DNA of 64,000 nucleotides from CAXNKH01 sp049296795 (GTDB lineage: Bacteria > Pseudomonadota > Gammaproteobacteria > Burkholderiales > Burkholderiaceae_C), in assembly GCA_049296795.1 (NCBI GenBank), contig JBAQTC010000015.1, positions 1 to 64,000 of the forward strand, given 5' to 3'. The notes beneath the pieces are model-generated. The model ran no database searches. It was not told the DNA's origin and saw nothing but the letters and a program-made list of their open reading frames with translations. Below, in pieces: positions 24,650 through 33,685 of the stretch (positions are counted from its first letter, which is position 1; each line of letters begins with the position of its first letter). A program made the translations under genes and the position numbers.

Positions 24650-25162
24650 ATGGCTTCATTTGGACAAACTTTCGACGCATCCTCAGTTGAACCCAGCAGC
24701 GGCTACGAAGTCCTGCCACCCGGTAAATACCTCGCCCAAATTGTTGCAAGCGAAATGCGTGCAACCAAAGACGGCATGGGCCAGTACCTCTACCTTGAGG
24801 TGGATGTCATTGAGGGGCAGTACGCAGGCCGCAAGCTCTTTGATCGCCTGAACCTCATCAATGCCAATGCAGATGCTGTGCAAATCGCACAGCGCACGCT
24901 GTCATCTATCTGCCGTGCCGTTGGCAAGTTGCAGGTCAGCAATTCGGAGCAGTTGCACCTCATTCCATTGATTGCTGATGTGCGTGTGCGCCCCCCGAAG
25001 GGCATGTATGGCGAGAGCAACTCGGTCCGCTACCTGCCTCGCAGCGGTCAGGCTGCAAACGCCCCCACATTCAGCACTGGTCCAGCCAACCCGCCAGCGC
25101 GTCCTGCCGTTGCTACAGCAACGCCTGCTGCCAACGGACTGCCCTGGAAGCGCCAAGCCTGA
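24650..25162 (+). CDS. DUF669 single-stranded DNA-binding protein
   Basis: 170 aa. Core LPPGKYLAQIVASEMR, KDGMGQYLYLEVDVIEG, GRKLFDRLNLINAN is the DUF669 (SSB-like) signature; the tail is low-complexity Ala/Pro, ending LPWKRQA as SSB tails do. Preceded by AGGAGAAAA. Probably coats single strands for the Sak4-like protein encoded upstream. Confidence 0.82.
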   Translation: MASFGQTFDASSVEPSSGYEVLPPGKYLAQIVASEMRATKDGMGQYLYLEVDVIEGQYAGRKLFDRLNLINANADAVQIAQRTLSSICRAVGKLQVSNSEQLHLIPLIADVRVRPPKGMYGESNSVRYLPRSGQAANAPTFSTGPANPPARPAVATATPAANGLPWKRQA

Positions 25163-25173
25163 GGTCCCACTGC

Positions 25174-25575
25174 ATGCACGAACACTTCACATTGCATCAA
25201 CACGCGCTTGAGCCGGTTCACCTGCCGGACTCTGCGCAGGGCTGTCGGGAGCGAATGGCTGCGCTGCAAGGCGAGATTGCTTCCATTCGTATTCAGATCG
25301 CAACGACTGACATTCGGCGGCAAACAGAGAAGAAGACGCTTGATGCTGCCTGGTTCCATCGCGCCAAAACCGCGCTGCGTTTAAAGCAGCAGGAACTGGC
25401 GCAGGTGACTGTGCATCTTGCAACCTTTGATAAACGCGCTGCGCCCAATCACCGTGATGCCTTCAAAGACACCTTGATTGAAGTGGTGCGTGAAAACTGC
25501 AATGACCAGGAGTGGGCGGGCCTGGTGCAGCGTGCGCGTGACTTACACGCGAGCCAAGGAGGAAACCATGGCTGA
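25174..25575 (+). CDS. Hypothetical phage protein, coiled-coil
   Basis: 133 aa, mostly helical (about residues 25-85 a coiled coil: MAALQGEIASIRIQIATT, RLKQQELAQVTVHLAT). It overlaps the nuclease start by 8 nt. It lies between ssDNA-binding and nuclease genes, so an accessory role in recombination is possible. Not recognised. Confidence 0.55.
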   Translation: MHEHFTLHQHALEPVHLPDSAQGCRERMAALQGEIASIRIQIATTDIRRQTEKKTLDAAWFHRAKTALRLKQQELAQVTVHLATFDKRAAPNHRDAFKDTLIEVVRENCNDQEWAGLVQRARDLHASQGGNHG

Positions 25576-26521
25576 ACTGCCCGCCATCACAAGCCTTACC
25601 CGCGAGGCCATCTTCTCTGGCTATGAAGCAGATGCCAGTGATGGGTTTCGCAGCCACCTTGGCGCGTCCCTCATTGGCAAGGAATGCGAGCGTGCGCTTT
25701 GGTACGACTTTCGCTGGGTCACGCGCAGCAAGCACCCAGGCCGACTTCTGCGCTTGTTTGAAACCGGTCAACTGGAGGAGGCGCGCCTGGTGCTGAACCT
25801 GAGACGCACCGGTGCGACTGTGCTGGAAGTCGATCCCGAGACTGGACGTCAGTTTCGTGTTCAAGCCCATGGCGGCCATTTTGGAGGTTCGCTCGATGGC
25901 GTTGCCATCAATTTGCTTGAAGCACCCAAAGTCTGGCACGTGCTGGAGTTCAAGACGCACTCCAACAAGAGCTTTGGCGATCTGGTGGCCAAGAAGGTAC
26001 GCGAGTCCAAACCGCAGCACTTTGCCCAGATGCAAATCTACATGCACCTGATGGGCATTACCCGATCGATGTACTTGGCTGTGAACAAGGACACCGATGA
26101 CCTGTATGTCGAACGCGTGGAGGCAGATGTCACTTATGCGGAACTTCTTCTGGAAAAAGCCCGGCGAATCATCTTTGCCCAAACACCACTGCCACGCATC
26201 AGCGAAGAGCCAAGTTGGTATCAGTGCCGCATTTGTGACCACGCACCGGTTTGCCATGCAAGTGGCAACAGCGTGGTGGCACCTGCGATCAATTGCCGTA
26301 CTTGCCTGCACTCAACACCCGTGGATGGTGGTTGGCATTGCGACCGGCATCAAAAGCGCCTGACCGAAGTAGATCAGCGCAGCGGCTGTGAGCAGCACCT
26401 GTACTTGCCACCACTTGTTCCTGCTACGCAAGTCGATGCGGGTGACGACTGGGTTGACTACGAATTTACCAACGGTGTTCGCTGGCGCGATGCCGGTTTG
26501 AAAAAGCACGCCGCCAACTGA
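25568..26521 (+). CDS. Cas4/RecB-like PD-(D/E)XK exonuclease with Fe-S cysteines
   Basis: 317 aa. GKECERALWYDFRW supplies the first Cys, and CRICDHAPVC (about residue 220) the later Cys group, as in Cas4/AddB [4Fe-4S] nucleases. VLEFKTH is the EXK catalytic strand, and QMQIYMHLMG the following QxxxY motif. A C-terminal extension adds four more Cys (CRTCLHS, CDRH, SGC). Acts as a 5'-3' exonuclease or end-processing nuclease in phage recombination. Starts at ATG 25568 with GAGGAAA just upstream. Confidence 0.8.
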   Translation: MAELPAITSLTREAIFSGYEADASDGFRSHLGASLIGKECERALWYDFRWVTRSKHPGRLLRLFETGQLEEARLVLNLRRTGATVLEVDPETGRQFRVQAHGGHFGGSLDGVAINLLEAPKVWHVLEFKTHSNKSFGDLVAKKVRESKPQHFAQMQIYMHLMGITRSMYLAVNKDTDDLYVERVEADVTYAELLLEKARRIIFAQTPLPRISEEPSWYQCRICDHAPVCHASGNSVVAPAINCRTCLHSTPVDGGWHCDRHQKRLTEVDQRSGCEQHLYLPPLVPATQVDAGDDWVDYEFTNGVRWRDAGLKKHAAN

Positions 26522-26566
26522 ATCCCCAACCGCAAACCTAAACGCAATTGAAAAAGGAGTCCCGTC

Positions 26567-28141
26567 ATGAGCTTTTCCCTTCGCCCCTACCAAAGCGCTG
26601 CCATCCAAGGCATCTACAACTATTTCCAAGATGAGAGCGGCAACCCGCTGGTGGTGATTCCTACCGCTGGTGGCAAGTCCCTTGTCATGGCCACCTTTGT
26701 TGAAGGCGTGCTCAAAGCCTTTCCAGATCAGCGCATCCTGATCGTGACTCATGTGCGTGAACTGATTGAACAGAACTTTGCCGAACTCAAAAAGCTTTGG
26801 CCGCAAGCCCCGGCAGGGATTTATTCAGCAGGACTTAAGAAGCGTGAGATCCGTGCGCAGATTTTGTTTGCTGGCATCCAGTCCATTCACAAGCGTGTGT
26901 ATGACGTTCAGCAGTGCGATCTGGTGTTGATTGATGAAGCGCATTTGATCCCGCGCTCCTCAAACACGATGTACCGCAAGTTTCTTGATGGCTTGAAGCG
27001 CATTAACCCCATGCTCAAAGTGATTGGTCTGACAGCCACGCCATACCGCCTTGACTCTGGGTTGTTGCATGAAGGTAGTGAGGCCATCTTCACTGACATC
27101 GCCTACGAGGTTTCGGTGCGCGAGTTGATTGATGACCACTACCTTTCGCCACTGATCTCCAAACGCATGGCAACGCAAATTGACCTCACTGGTGTGGGCA
27201 CACGCGGCGGTGAGTTCATCCCGAAGGATTTGGAAGCGGCCATTGACCAGGACGCGATCACACAAAGCGCAGTCAATGAAATCTTCTCGTACTCAAAAAA
27301 CCGCAAAAGCTGGCTGATCTTCTGTGCTGGCGTGGACCATGCGTACCACGTGCGTGATGCGGTGCGCAGCAGAGGAGTGACCTGCGAGACGATTGTGGGC
27401 GATACGCCCAGTGCCCAGCGCGAGGCCATCATCAACGACTTCAAGGCTGGACGCATTCAGTGCCTGACCAATGCCAATGTGCTGACGACCGGCTTCAATG
27501 CGCCTGCGGTGGATCTGATTGCCATGCTGCGCCCCACCAAGTCGGCGGGTTTGTATGTGCAGATCGTGGGCCGTGGTTGCCGCCTTGCACTGGGCAAGAC
27601 TGACTGCTTGGTGCTCGACTTTGCCGGGAACATTGCGCGCCACGGACCCATTGACGCCATCAAGCCCAAGACACCTAAAGCGGGTGAAGACGGCGATGCG
27701 CCCACCAAAGCCTGCCCTGAGTGCGACAGCATCGTGCACGCGGCGGTACGTCAGTGCCCCGACTGTGGCCACATGTTCCCGGAGCCGCAAATCAAGATTG
27801 ACGCCAAAGCCAGCACTTTGGACATCCTCTCTGGCGGTCCACCCGAGTGGGTGCCCGTGACACGGGTCAGCTATGCCCGGCACGACAAGACTGGTAAGCC
27901 GCCGTCACTTCGAGTTGATTACTGGAGTGGACTGAGTTCCCACAGCGAATGGGTTTGCATTGAGCATCAGGGCTATGCGCGGCAAAAGGCTGCGAGCTGG
28001 TGGGCAAACCGAGCACCGGGGCTGCCACTTCCCCGTGGTGTTGATGAAGCTCTGGCCGTATCGCAGCGGCTCAAGTGCCCATCGCAGATCGCGGTGCGCC
28101 CGAGCGGGCGTTACACAGAAATCGTCGGCGCGCGCTTTTGA
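26567..28141 (+). CDS. Superfamily 2 DEAH helicase with C-terminal zinc finger
   Basis: 524 aa. Motifs: IPTAGGKSLV (Walker A), LVLIDEAHLI, GLTATPYRLDSG, and in domain 2 TNANVLTTGFNAP and QIVGRGCRL. After the helicase core comes CPECDS...CPDCGHMF, a four-cysteine zinc ribbon, then an extension of about 130 residues. It resembles RadD-like/DEAD helicases found in phage replication modules. Confidence 0.88.
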   Translation: MSFSLRPYQSAAIQGIYNYFQDESGNPLVVIPTAGGKSLVMATFVEGVLKAFPDQRILIVTHVRELIEQNFAELKKLWPQAPAGIYSAGLKKREIRAQILFAGIQSIHKRVYDVQQCDLVLIDEAHLIPRSSNTMYRKFLDGLKRINPMLKVIGLTATPYRLDSGLLHEGSEAIFTDIAYEVSVRELIDDHYLSPLISKRMATQIDLTGVGTRGGEFIPKDLEAAIDQDAITQSAVNEIFSYSKNRKSWLIFCAGVDHAYHVRDAVRSRGVTCETIVGDTPSAQREAIINDFKAGRIQCLTNANVLTTGFNAPAVDLIAMLRPTKSAGLYVQIVGRGCRLALGKTDCLVLDFAGNIARHGPIDAIKPKTPKAGEDGDAPTKACPECDSIVHAAVRQCPDCGHMFPEPQIKIDAKASTLDILSGGPPEWVPVTRVSYARHDKTGKPPSLRVDYWSGLSSHSEWVCIEHQGYARQKAASWWANRAPGLPLPRGVDEALAVSQRLKCPSQIAVRPSGRYTEIVGARF

Positions 28142-28155
28142 TGTCGAGCGCATAA

Positions 28156-28479
28156 ATGATGTGCGCCATTTGCAGGCGCGATGCCCGAGGGTATGGGTTC
28201 GCGCCATGTTTGATCCGTATTGATGCGCCGAGCGTGAAGTTGTGTTCGAGGCGCTGTCAAAACATTGCAGCAAGGCTAAAGGGAATGATTGATCCAAACC
28301 AACATGAAACCAATGCTCTGGCGGCGGCCTGCCAGACAGGTGGCGAGTACGTCGAGTCACTTGCCAAAACAGACTTGGCCACCTTCACCGCAGTGGAGTG
28401 GTCAACCTTGATTGATGTGGTCGTGACCGCCTTTCAAGACTCACTTCGCACTGCCTATGCAGATGACCCACCATTTTGA
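28156..28479 (+). CDS. Small zinc-binding phage protein (DUF6511-like)
   Basis: 107 aa. MMCAICRRDARGYGF plus LCSRRCQN supply two CxxC/CxxxC pairs, a probable zinc knuckle of the DUF6511 kind. The rest is helical. Start could be 28156 or 28159. It lies between helicase and primase genes; function unknown. Confidence 0.6.
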   Translation: MMCAICRRDARGYGFAPCLIRIDAPSVKLCSRRCQNIAARLKGMIDPNQHETNALAAACQTGGEYVESLAKTDLATFTAVEWSTLIDVVVTAFQDSLRTAYADDPPF

Positions 28480-28487
28480 AGGAACGC

Positions 28488-30809
28488 ATGAATCCAAATA
28501 ATTACATGGCCCATCTTGGGGCCACACTCGTAGATCGCGGCTACGCCATTTTGCCGATCCAGCCCAGCACCAAAAAGCCGGGCATGTTTCGCCTGGGTGC
28601 CTGGCAGGACTATCCCAAGTGGAGCCGCCACTGTGAGCGCGACACGACTGAAAACGAAGTCGATATCTGGGGCGACTGGCCCGAAGCTGGCATTGGCATC
28701 GCCGCAGGCAAGGTGATTGGCATCGACATTGATGTGCTGCAGTCCAAAGACATCGCGGTTCAGATTGAGGGCTTAGCTAAGCGGCTGCTGGGCGACACAC
28801 CTGCAGTTCGTATCGGCAACGCCCCCAAGCGATTGCTGGTGTACCGTGCGGCCCAGCCGTTCAGCGGTTTCAAGTACCCGCCGATCGAGGTGCTGGGTGT
28901 GGGGCAGCAGTTCATTGCGTATGGCATTCACCCAGACACTGGCAGACCCTACGAGTGGCCGGTGCAAACCCTGGCCGACCTGAAAATCGAGGAACTGCCC
29001 GTCATCACCGAGGCACAGGCACGAGAGTTTGCGCGCCAGGCCTACGAGATGGTCCCCGAATCCATGCGCCCCAAAAGTCTGGGCGTAGGTCTGAAGTCAC
29101 CCGTGGCGTTTGCCAATCTGCCCGAGCAGCGCGGCACGTTTGAGGCAGTCCAAGATGCACTGCAGTTCATCGCCAACCAGGATCTGGACTACGACAGCTG
29201 GGTGCGCATCGGCATGGCTATCAAAGGGGCGCTCGCTGAGAAAGGCTGGCCGCTCTTTGAGTCCTGGTCTGCGGCGTCCACCAAGAACGATGCCAAGACC
29301 ACCGCTAAAAGCTGGGCCAGTTTTGCTCCCCAGCGCATTGGGGCGGGCACCATCTACAAGCTGGCGCTGGACAACGGCTGGATTCCGGATGCTGACCTGC
29401 AACTCAACGGTGAGATTGTGATGAACGGTCACCACCCGGCCAAGGGCTTGTTGCAAGCACTGCAAACACAAAATCCCATCACGCTGGATGCGTCAGGCGG
29501 CGCACCCGCCGTGTCATTGCCTTTGCCACCGCCCAAACCACTGCCTACGGGCTGGGACCAGGTGGGCGGCGTGATTGCCGACATGATGGCGCTGATGGCG
29601 GCGACGGCCAAGCGTCCACAGCCCGTGCTGGCGCTAGGAGCAAGTCTGTGTGCCATCGGCGCGCTGATGGGGCGCAAGTACCGCACCGAGAGCAACACAC
29701 GCTCGAACCTGTATGTCGTAGGCATCGCCGAGAGCGGCGCAGGCAAGAACCACAGTCGCGTGGTGATCAATGAGTTGTTTCGCAAAGCCGGACTGCTGCA
29801 ATACCTGGGTGGCAACAAGATCGCGTCAGGCTCGGGCCTCTTGACCGCCATCCAGCGTCAGCCCGCCATCCTTTTTCAGCTTGATGAGTTCGGCATGTTT
29901 TTGTCGGCTGCCGCTGACCGCAAACGCTCGCCGCGCTATATCTGTGAAATCCTGGACCTGATGACCGAGTTGTACACCACCTCGGGCACGACCTACTTTG
30001 GCATTGAGTACGCAAGCAACCAGCTCAACAACGCGCACCGGGCCATTCACCAGCCCTGCGCCTGCATCTACGGCACCACCACGCCGATTCACTTCTGGCA
30101 GGCGCTGCAGGCTTCCAATGTGGCCGATGGGTCACTGGCGCGCTTTCTGATTCTGGAGAGCGAGGACGATTTTCCCGACAGCAACGAACTCTTTGGCACG
30201 ATTGATCCCCCGCAAGACCTGATTGACCGGCTGCTGCTAATCCACCAGGGCGGCGGTCAGTTGAGCGGCAACCTCACGGATGTGGGCGCGATTGATGAAG
30301 TGCTGGTCGATCCGCGCGTGGTCCCGATGACCGCGCAGGCGCGTGACGCTTTTCGCGTGCTTGACCACGAGTTGCTGATAAAGCTTCGCTTGTCGAGAGG
30401 CACCGGTTTTTCATCGATCCTGGCGCGCATTGAGGAGAACGCCACCAAACTGGCGCTGATCCGCGCTGTGTCCCGGGATGCGGTGACGCCGCAGATCGAG
30501 GACCACGATGCGCATTGGGGTATTGCGCTCTCGCGCCACTGCGCCGAACTGACAATTCGAGAAGCAACTGCTCGCGTTTCAGAAAACCAGGTCGAGTCCA
30601 ACCACAAACGCGCCCTGCAAATCTTGCGTGACGGCGATGCTGCTGGCATGTCCAAGAGCGAGTTCACCCGGCGCACCCAGTTCATGGACCACCGCCAGCG
30701 GGACGGCGTGCTGCGCACCTTGACGGACGCTCATCTGGTCGAGGTGTTCGCCAAGCCAACGGGCGGCAGGCCCAGCCAATGGATCAAGCTGGCGGGTGCA
30801 GATGAGTAG
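28488..30809 (+). CDS. Prim-pol / DUF3987 primase-helicase
   Basis: 773 aa from ATG 28488 (AAGGAA upstream); a TTG at 28476 would add 4. The N-terminal prim-pol domain (about residues 1-190) has LPIQPSTKKPG and VIGIDIDVL, with Asp pairs for metal. A linker domain spans about 210-300. The DUF3987 helicase-like ATPase has GIAESGAGKNH (Walker A) and ILFQLDEFGMFL (Walker B). A C-terminal winged helix follows. This is the replicative primase-helicase of the phage. Iteron-like repeats lie immediately downstream. Confidence 0.85.
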   Translation: MNPNNYMAHLGATLVDRGYAILPIQPSTKKPGMFRLGAWQDYPKWSRHCERDTTENEVDIWGDWPEAGIGIAAGKVIGIDIDVLQSKDIAVQIEGLAKRLLGDTPAVRIGNAPKRLLVYRAAQPFSGFKYPPIEVLGVGQQFIAYGIHPDTGRPYEWPVQTLADLKIEELPVITEAQAREFARQAYEMVPESMRPKSLGVGLKSPVAFANLPEQRGTFEAVQDALQFIANQDLDYDSWVRIGMAIKGALAEKGWPLFESWSAASTKNDAKTTAKSWASFAPQRIGAGTIYKLALDNGWIPDADLQLNGEIVMNGHHPAKGLLQALQTQNPITLDASGGAPAVSLPLPPPKPLPTGWDQVGGVIADMMALMAATAKRPQPVLALGASLCAIGALMGRKYRTESNTRSNLYVVGIAESGAGKNHSRVVINELFRKAGLLQYLGGNKIASGSGLLTAIQRQPAILFQLDEFGMFLSAAADRKRSPRYICEILDLMTELYTTSGTTYFGIEYASNQLNNAHRAIHQPCACIYGTTTPIHFWQALQASNVADGSLARFLILESEDDFPDSNELFGTIDPPQDLIDRLLLIHQGGGQLSGNLTDVGAIDEVLVDPRVVPMTAQARDAFRVLDHELLIKLRLSRGTGFSSILARIEENATKLALIRAVSRDAVTPQIEDHDAHWGIALSRHCAELTIREATARVSENQVESNHKRALQILRDGDAAGMSKSEFTRRTQFMDHRQRDGVLRTLTDAHLVEVFAKPTGGRPSQWIKLAGADE

Positions 30810-30821
30810 ACGGCCCAATCA

Positions 30822-31090
30822 GACTCCACGTTTGAAAGATGAAGTATTGAAAGAAGCCCTCCCGGCGACTTCTTTCAATTACGACCTTCTTTCAATGGGG
30901 GTGCCTCTATATACAAATAAATATTCGGGGGCCCTATACGCACAAAAAATCCCTCGCGCGCGCGAAAACGTGCGCTCTGGAGGGGTCAGAGAGGGTAGAC
31001 AGAGAAATATGTATATAAATTGAAAGAAGAAGTATTGAAATAAGTACCTCCCAGACCCGGACTCCACCTTTGAAAGATGAAGTATTGAAG
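30822..31090. repeat. Iteron-like repeats, candidate phage replication origin
   Basis: The core TTGAAAGA(T)GAAGTATTGAA occurs three times in direct orientation (about 30832-30852, 31020-31039, 31070-31089). Copies 1 and 3 are both preceded by GACTCCAC. Inverted copies of TTGAAAGAAG lie near 30869-30878 and 30886-30895. AT-rich stretches (TATATACAAATAAATATT; ATATGTATATAAATT) and a CG-alternating run lie between. The 455-nt gap 30810-31263 holds no gene I can support. Confidence 0.7.
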
Positions 31091-31263
31091 AAAGTCCCCG
31101 TCACCTGATGATGACTTTTTGCCAGCCCTGATAACCGCATCCGATTGAACAAATCGGCAATGACAGACATGAGGGAGCCGCACCCGCCCTGACACGGCCT
31201 TGGTGCCAGCGCTCCTCCAGGTCGCACAAGAACCCTTGTACGAACCCTTGGAGGACATCCCTG

Positions 31264-31806
31264 ATGAATACCGAATCCACCCCGCGCCTTGTGATCCTCG
31301 CCCTGGACCTGGGCACCACCACCGGCTGGGCATTGCGCTCGGCCAACGGCCCTGTGGCGCATGGCTTTGTGAGCTTCAAGTCCCAGCGCTTTGAGGGAGG
31401 CGGCATGCGCTACCTGCGCTTTGGCCGGTGGCTCGCTGACATGCTGACCTTGAATGCGCCAAAGACTTGCGCACAGCCCAATTTAACGGGCATTGGAGCC
31501 GTTTACTTTGAAGAGGTGCGCCGTCACCTCGGCGTGGATGCCGCGCACGTCTACGGCGGCCTGCTGGCCACGCTGACCGCCTGGTGCGAGCACCACCAGA
31601 TCCCGTATCAGGGCGTGCCCGTGGGCACCATCAAACGCCATGCCACCGGCAAGGGCAACGCGGGCAAGGCTGAGGTGATTGCTGCCATGAAGGCGTTGGG
31701 CCACCCGGTCACCGACGACAACGAAGCGGATGCGCTGGCACTCTTGCACTGGGCGCTGGCGCAGGGTGCGGATCCCACCTTGGGCAAGGAGGTGCGCCAT
31801 GGCTAA
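31264..31806 (+). CDS. RuvC-like Holliday junction resolvase
   Basis: 180 aa. ILALDLGTTTGWAL opens an RNase H-like fold with the first catalytic Asp (D15). GAVYFEEVRRH gives the middle acidic pair, and DDNEADALALL the final acidic cluster. Similar phage RuvC-like nucleases resolve branched DNA before packaging. The stop overlaps the next start. Confidence 0.8.
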   Translation: MNTESTPRLVILALDLGTTTGWALRSANGPVAHGFVSFKSQRFEGGGMRYLRFGRWLADMLTLNAPKTCAQPNLTGIGAVYFEEVRRHLGVDAAHVYGGLLATLTAWCEHHQIPYQGVPVGTIKRHATGKGNAGKAEVIAAMKALGHPVTDDNEADALALLHWALAQGADPTLGKEVRHG

Positions 31807-32320
31807 AAAGCAAGTTGCACAGCCACTGACCCATGGCGCTCTGGTGAGCCTGCCCGGTGGTCGGGTTGGTGAGTGGGTCAGTGAGGCTGAGGAAGGCACC
31901 AGCTTTCGCACCGAGCATTTCCGGACTGTCGACTCGCTCGGCCTTTTGATGCGCAATGGCGCGATCACGGCGCAGATGCACGACGCGGGTCAGGACTTCT
32001 CTCGCACATTTGTTTTTGCTCAGCTAAGTTCAGCGGGCTCACCACCGCTTGATCGCATACCTGGTGGTCATTGGCAGGATACGATGACTGAGCGTTGTGC
32101 TTGGGCCAGAAAGCGCCTGGGCGAGGCGCTTGATGCGGTGGGCGGCATCGGCAGCCCCGGCGGCTGCGCGGTCTGGCATGTGGCGGGGTTAGGTCAGAGC
32201 GTGAGGGAGTGGTCTGCCCAAGAGGGGTGGAACGGACGCACGCTCAATCAGTACGAGGCCAAGGGCATTTTGGTTGGCGCTTTGGGGGTGCTGGCTGTTC
32301 ACTACGGGTACAGAACTTAA
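31799..32320 (+). CDS. DUF6456-like phage protein, possible late regulator
   Basis: 173 aa from ATG 31799 (AAGGAGG upstream), overlapping the RuvC-like gene by 8 nt. A conserved-looking helical C-terminus (GLGQSVREWSAQEGWNGRTLNQYEAKGILVGALGVLAVHYG) resembles a DNA-binding module seen in DUF6456 proteins. It ends the plus-strand early operon, a usual place for an antiterminator or late activator. Function is not proven. Confidence 0.5.
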   Translation: MAKKQVAQPLTHGALVSLPGGRVGEWVSEAEEGTSFRTEHFRTVDSLGLLMRNGAITAQMHDAGQDFSRTFVFAQLSSAGSPPLDRIPGGHWQDTMTERCAWARKRLGEALDAVGGIGSPGGCAVWHVAGLGQSVREWSAQEGWNGRTLNQYEAKGILVGALGVLAVHYGYRT

Positions 32321-32362
32321 AAATGGCTTGCGCAAATGGGAACGTTTATGTTACCATTTAGC

Positions 32363-32734
32363 ATGTCCTTTGAAGTTCTTGAACTGCTGCTTGACGATGG
32401 CGTCAGTCCCTATGCGCAGTGGTTTGATGGATTGACGCCGGACGTCGCCGCCAAGGTTGCGACTGCCAAATATCGGATGCAGCAGGGCAATCTGTCCAGC
32501 ATTGAGTGGTTCCGAGGAATTGGCGAGTACAAAATTAACTATGGTGCTGGCTGGCGCATTTATTTGGCAAAGGATGGTATCAAGATCATAGTGTTGCTAG
32601 GGGGGGGATCTAAGAGCGGGCAACAGGGCGATATTGATCGTGCTGTTGATTTATGGGCAGAGTACAAGCGGGAAAAAGCAAAACTGCTCAAACAAGTGAA
32701 ACCAGTTTCAGTCAAAAGCAAACGGAAAAGGTAA
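32363..32734 (+). CDS. HigB/RelE-like toxin (addiction module killer family)
   Basis: About 123 aa. FEVLELLLDDGVSPYAQWFDGL, then a RelE-like core SIEWFRGIGEYKINYGAGWRIYLA and IKIIVLLGGGSKSGQQGDIDRAVDLW, matches the killer protein of addiction modules (ribosome-dependent mRNA interferase fold). ATG 32363 fits the family start; ATGs at 32348 and 32336 are also in frame. The antitoxin follows 4 nt after its stop. The basic tail (KSKRKR) is notable. Confidence 0.82.
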   Translation: MSFEVLELLLDDGVSPYAQWFDGLTPDVAAKVATAKYRMQQGNLSSIEWFRGIGEYKINYGAGWRIYLAKDGIKIIVLLGGGSKSGQQGDIDRAVDLWAEYKREKAKLLKQVKPVSVKSKRKR

Positions 32735-32738
32735 CCAT

Positions 32739-33062
32739 ATGGCACTCACCAGAGACTTTAAAAATACGGTGATGGCGCGCGTTGAGCGCGATCCCGAGTT
32801 CGCTAAGGCGATGCTTGATGAAGCGGTCATGCTTTTTCTCAATGGTGAAGCGGAGACCGCAAAACTCATTTTGCGTGACCTTGTCAACGCGACCGTTGGG
32901 TTCGAAGATTTGGCAATCTCAGTTGATAAGCCAGCCAAAAGCGTTCACAGAATGCTGTCTTCATCGGGCAACCCGACCATGACCAACCTGGCTTCGATTT
33001 TTGCTGCACTCAAGTCAGCGATGAAGGTTGAAATTCATACCCACTCGGTCAGCATTGCTTGA
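32739..33062 (+). CDS. XRE-family antitoxin partner of the HigB-like toxin
   Basis: 107 aa. The N-terminus LTRDFKNTVMARVERDPEFAKAMLDEA is typical of the antitoxin that follows addiction-module killer proteins. The C-terminal helix-turn-helix (VGFEDLAISVDKPAKSVHRMLSSSGNPTMTNLASIF) would bind the operon promoter. Toxin-first order is normal for this family. Confidence 0.82.
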   Translation: MALTRDFKNTVMARVERDPEFAKAMLDEAVMLFLNGEAETAKLILRDLVNATVGFEDLAISVDKPAKSVHRMLSSSGNPTMTNLASIFAALKSAMKVEIHTHSVSIA

Positions 33063-33082
33063 GTTTGGGATCAAGAAAAGCG

Positions 33083-33388
33083 ATGGCTAAACGTATACCG
33101 ACCCATCCCGGAGCCATCCTTCGGGAAGATGTTTTGCCCAGTTTGAAGAGCATGTCTGTGAGCGCCTTTGCCCGAAGCTTGAGCGTTTCCCGCCATACGC
33201 TGCACGCCTTGCTGGCCGAACGCAGCGGCGTGTCGGCTGAGGTGGCGCTGCGTCTGGGGACACTACTTGGCAACGGCGCGCAACTCTGGCTGGACATGCA
33301 GGCTCAATTTGACCTGTGGCAAGCAAAGACCAAACTGAGCCATGAACTGAACAAGATGAAGCCGCTGAACTATGTGGCAAAGGGTTGA
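33083..33388 (+). CDS. HigA-family antitoxin-like XRE regulator (unpaired)
   Basis: About 101 aa from ATG 33083. THPGAILREDVLPSLKSMSVSAFARSLSVSRHTLHALLAERSGVSAEVALRLGTLLGN is the HigA/VapI helix-turn-helix signature, and LWLDMQAQFDLWQA its usual tail. Its own toxin is missing; the upstream toxin already has an antitoxin. It may be an orphan left by recombination or a second control layer. Confidence 0.8.
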   Translation: MAKRIPTHPGAILREDVLPSLKSMSVSAFARSLSVSRHTLHALLAERSGVSAEVALRLGTLLGNGAQLWLDMQAQFDLWQAKTKLSHELNKMKPLNYVAKG

Positions 33389-33417
33389 GCCCGTAACTGA
33401 AATTTGATAGGTGTTTG

Positions 33418-33588
33418 ATGAAGAATTTTTTGAAAATTGGCATTGCCCCGCAAGAGAAGATTCGCGAGCGGGTTTTGGCCATCGCCAAAGGTGAAATCAA
33501 GCCCAAGCCATCGGACCCAAAGATCTGGTTTACCTCTGAGAAATCATTGTTGAAGACCTTGTTCAAAAATCGTACGAAAACCCCTTGA
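33418..33588 (+). pseudogene. Truncated HTH-type phage regulator remnant
   Basis: 56 codons: MKNFLKIGIAPQEKIRERVL, AKGEIKPKPSDPKIWFTSEK. From memory this matches the N-terminal half of an about 120-130-aa family of island-associated regulators (KIGI-P, AIARGEYKPK, PKVWF), whose C-terminal winged helix is absent here because of an early TGA at 33586. The sequence after the stop is not recognisable as the lost half. It may be a fragment or a functional mini-protein. Confidence 0.5.
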
Positions 33589-33633
33589 CGCGGTATATAT
33601 CGAAGCGGTAGCATTCTGCTAATCACTCAAATT

Positions 33634-33670
33634 ACGCCCACACGGTTACCGCCTTGTGGGCGTTTTGTTT
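33634..33670 (+). terminator. Rho-independent terminator after the toxin-antitoxin block
   Basis: ACGCCCACA (33634-33642) pairs with TGTGGGCGT (33655-33663), enclosing CGG/CCG, followed by TTTTGTTT. It separates the plus-strand block from the minus-strand YefM-YoeB module; the stem also reads as a terminator stem for the minus strand. Confidence 0.75.
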
Positions 33671-33685
33671 GGCGCTTGGCTTGTC

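Noticed and set aside
30822..31090. CRISPR array
   Set aside because: Repeats are few, unevenly spaced, partly inverted and lack cas genes; an iteron/origin explanation fits better.
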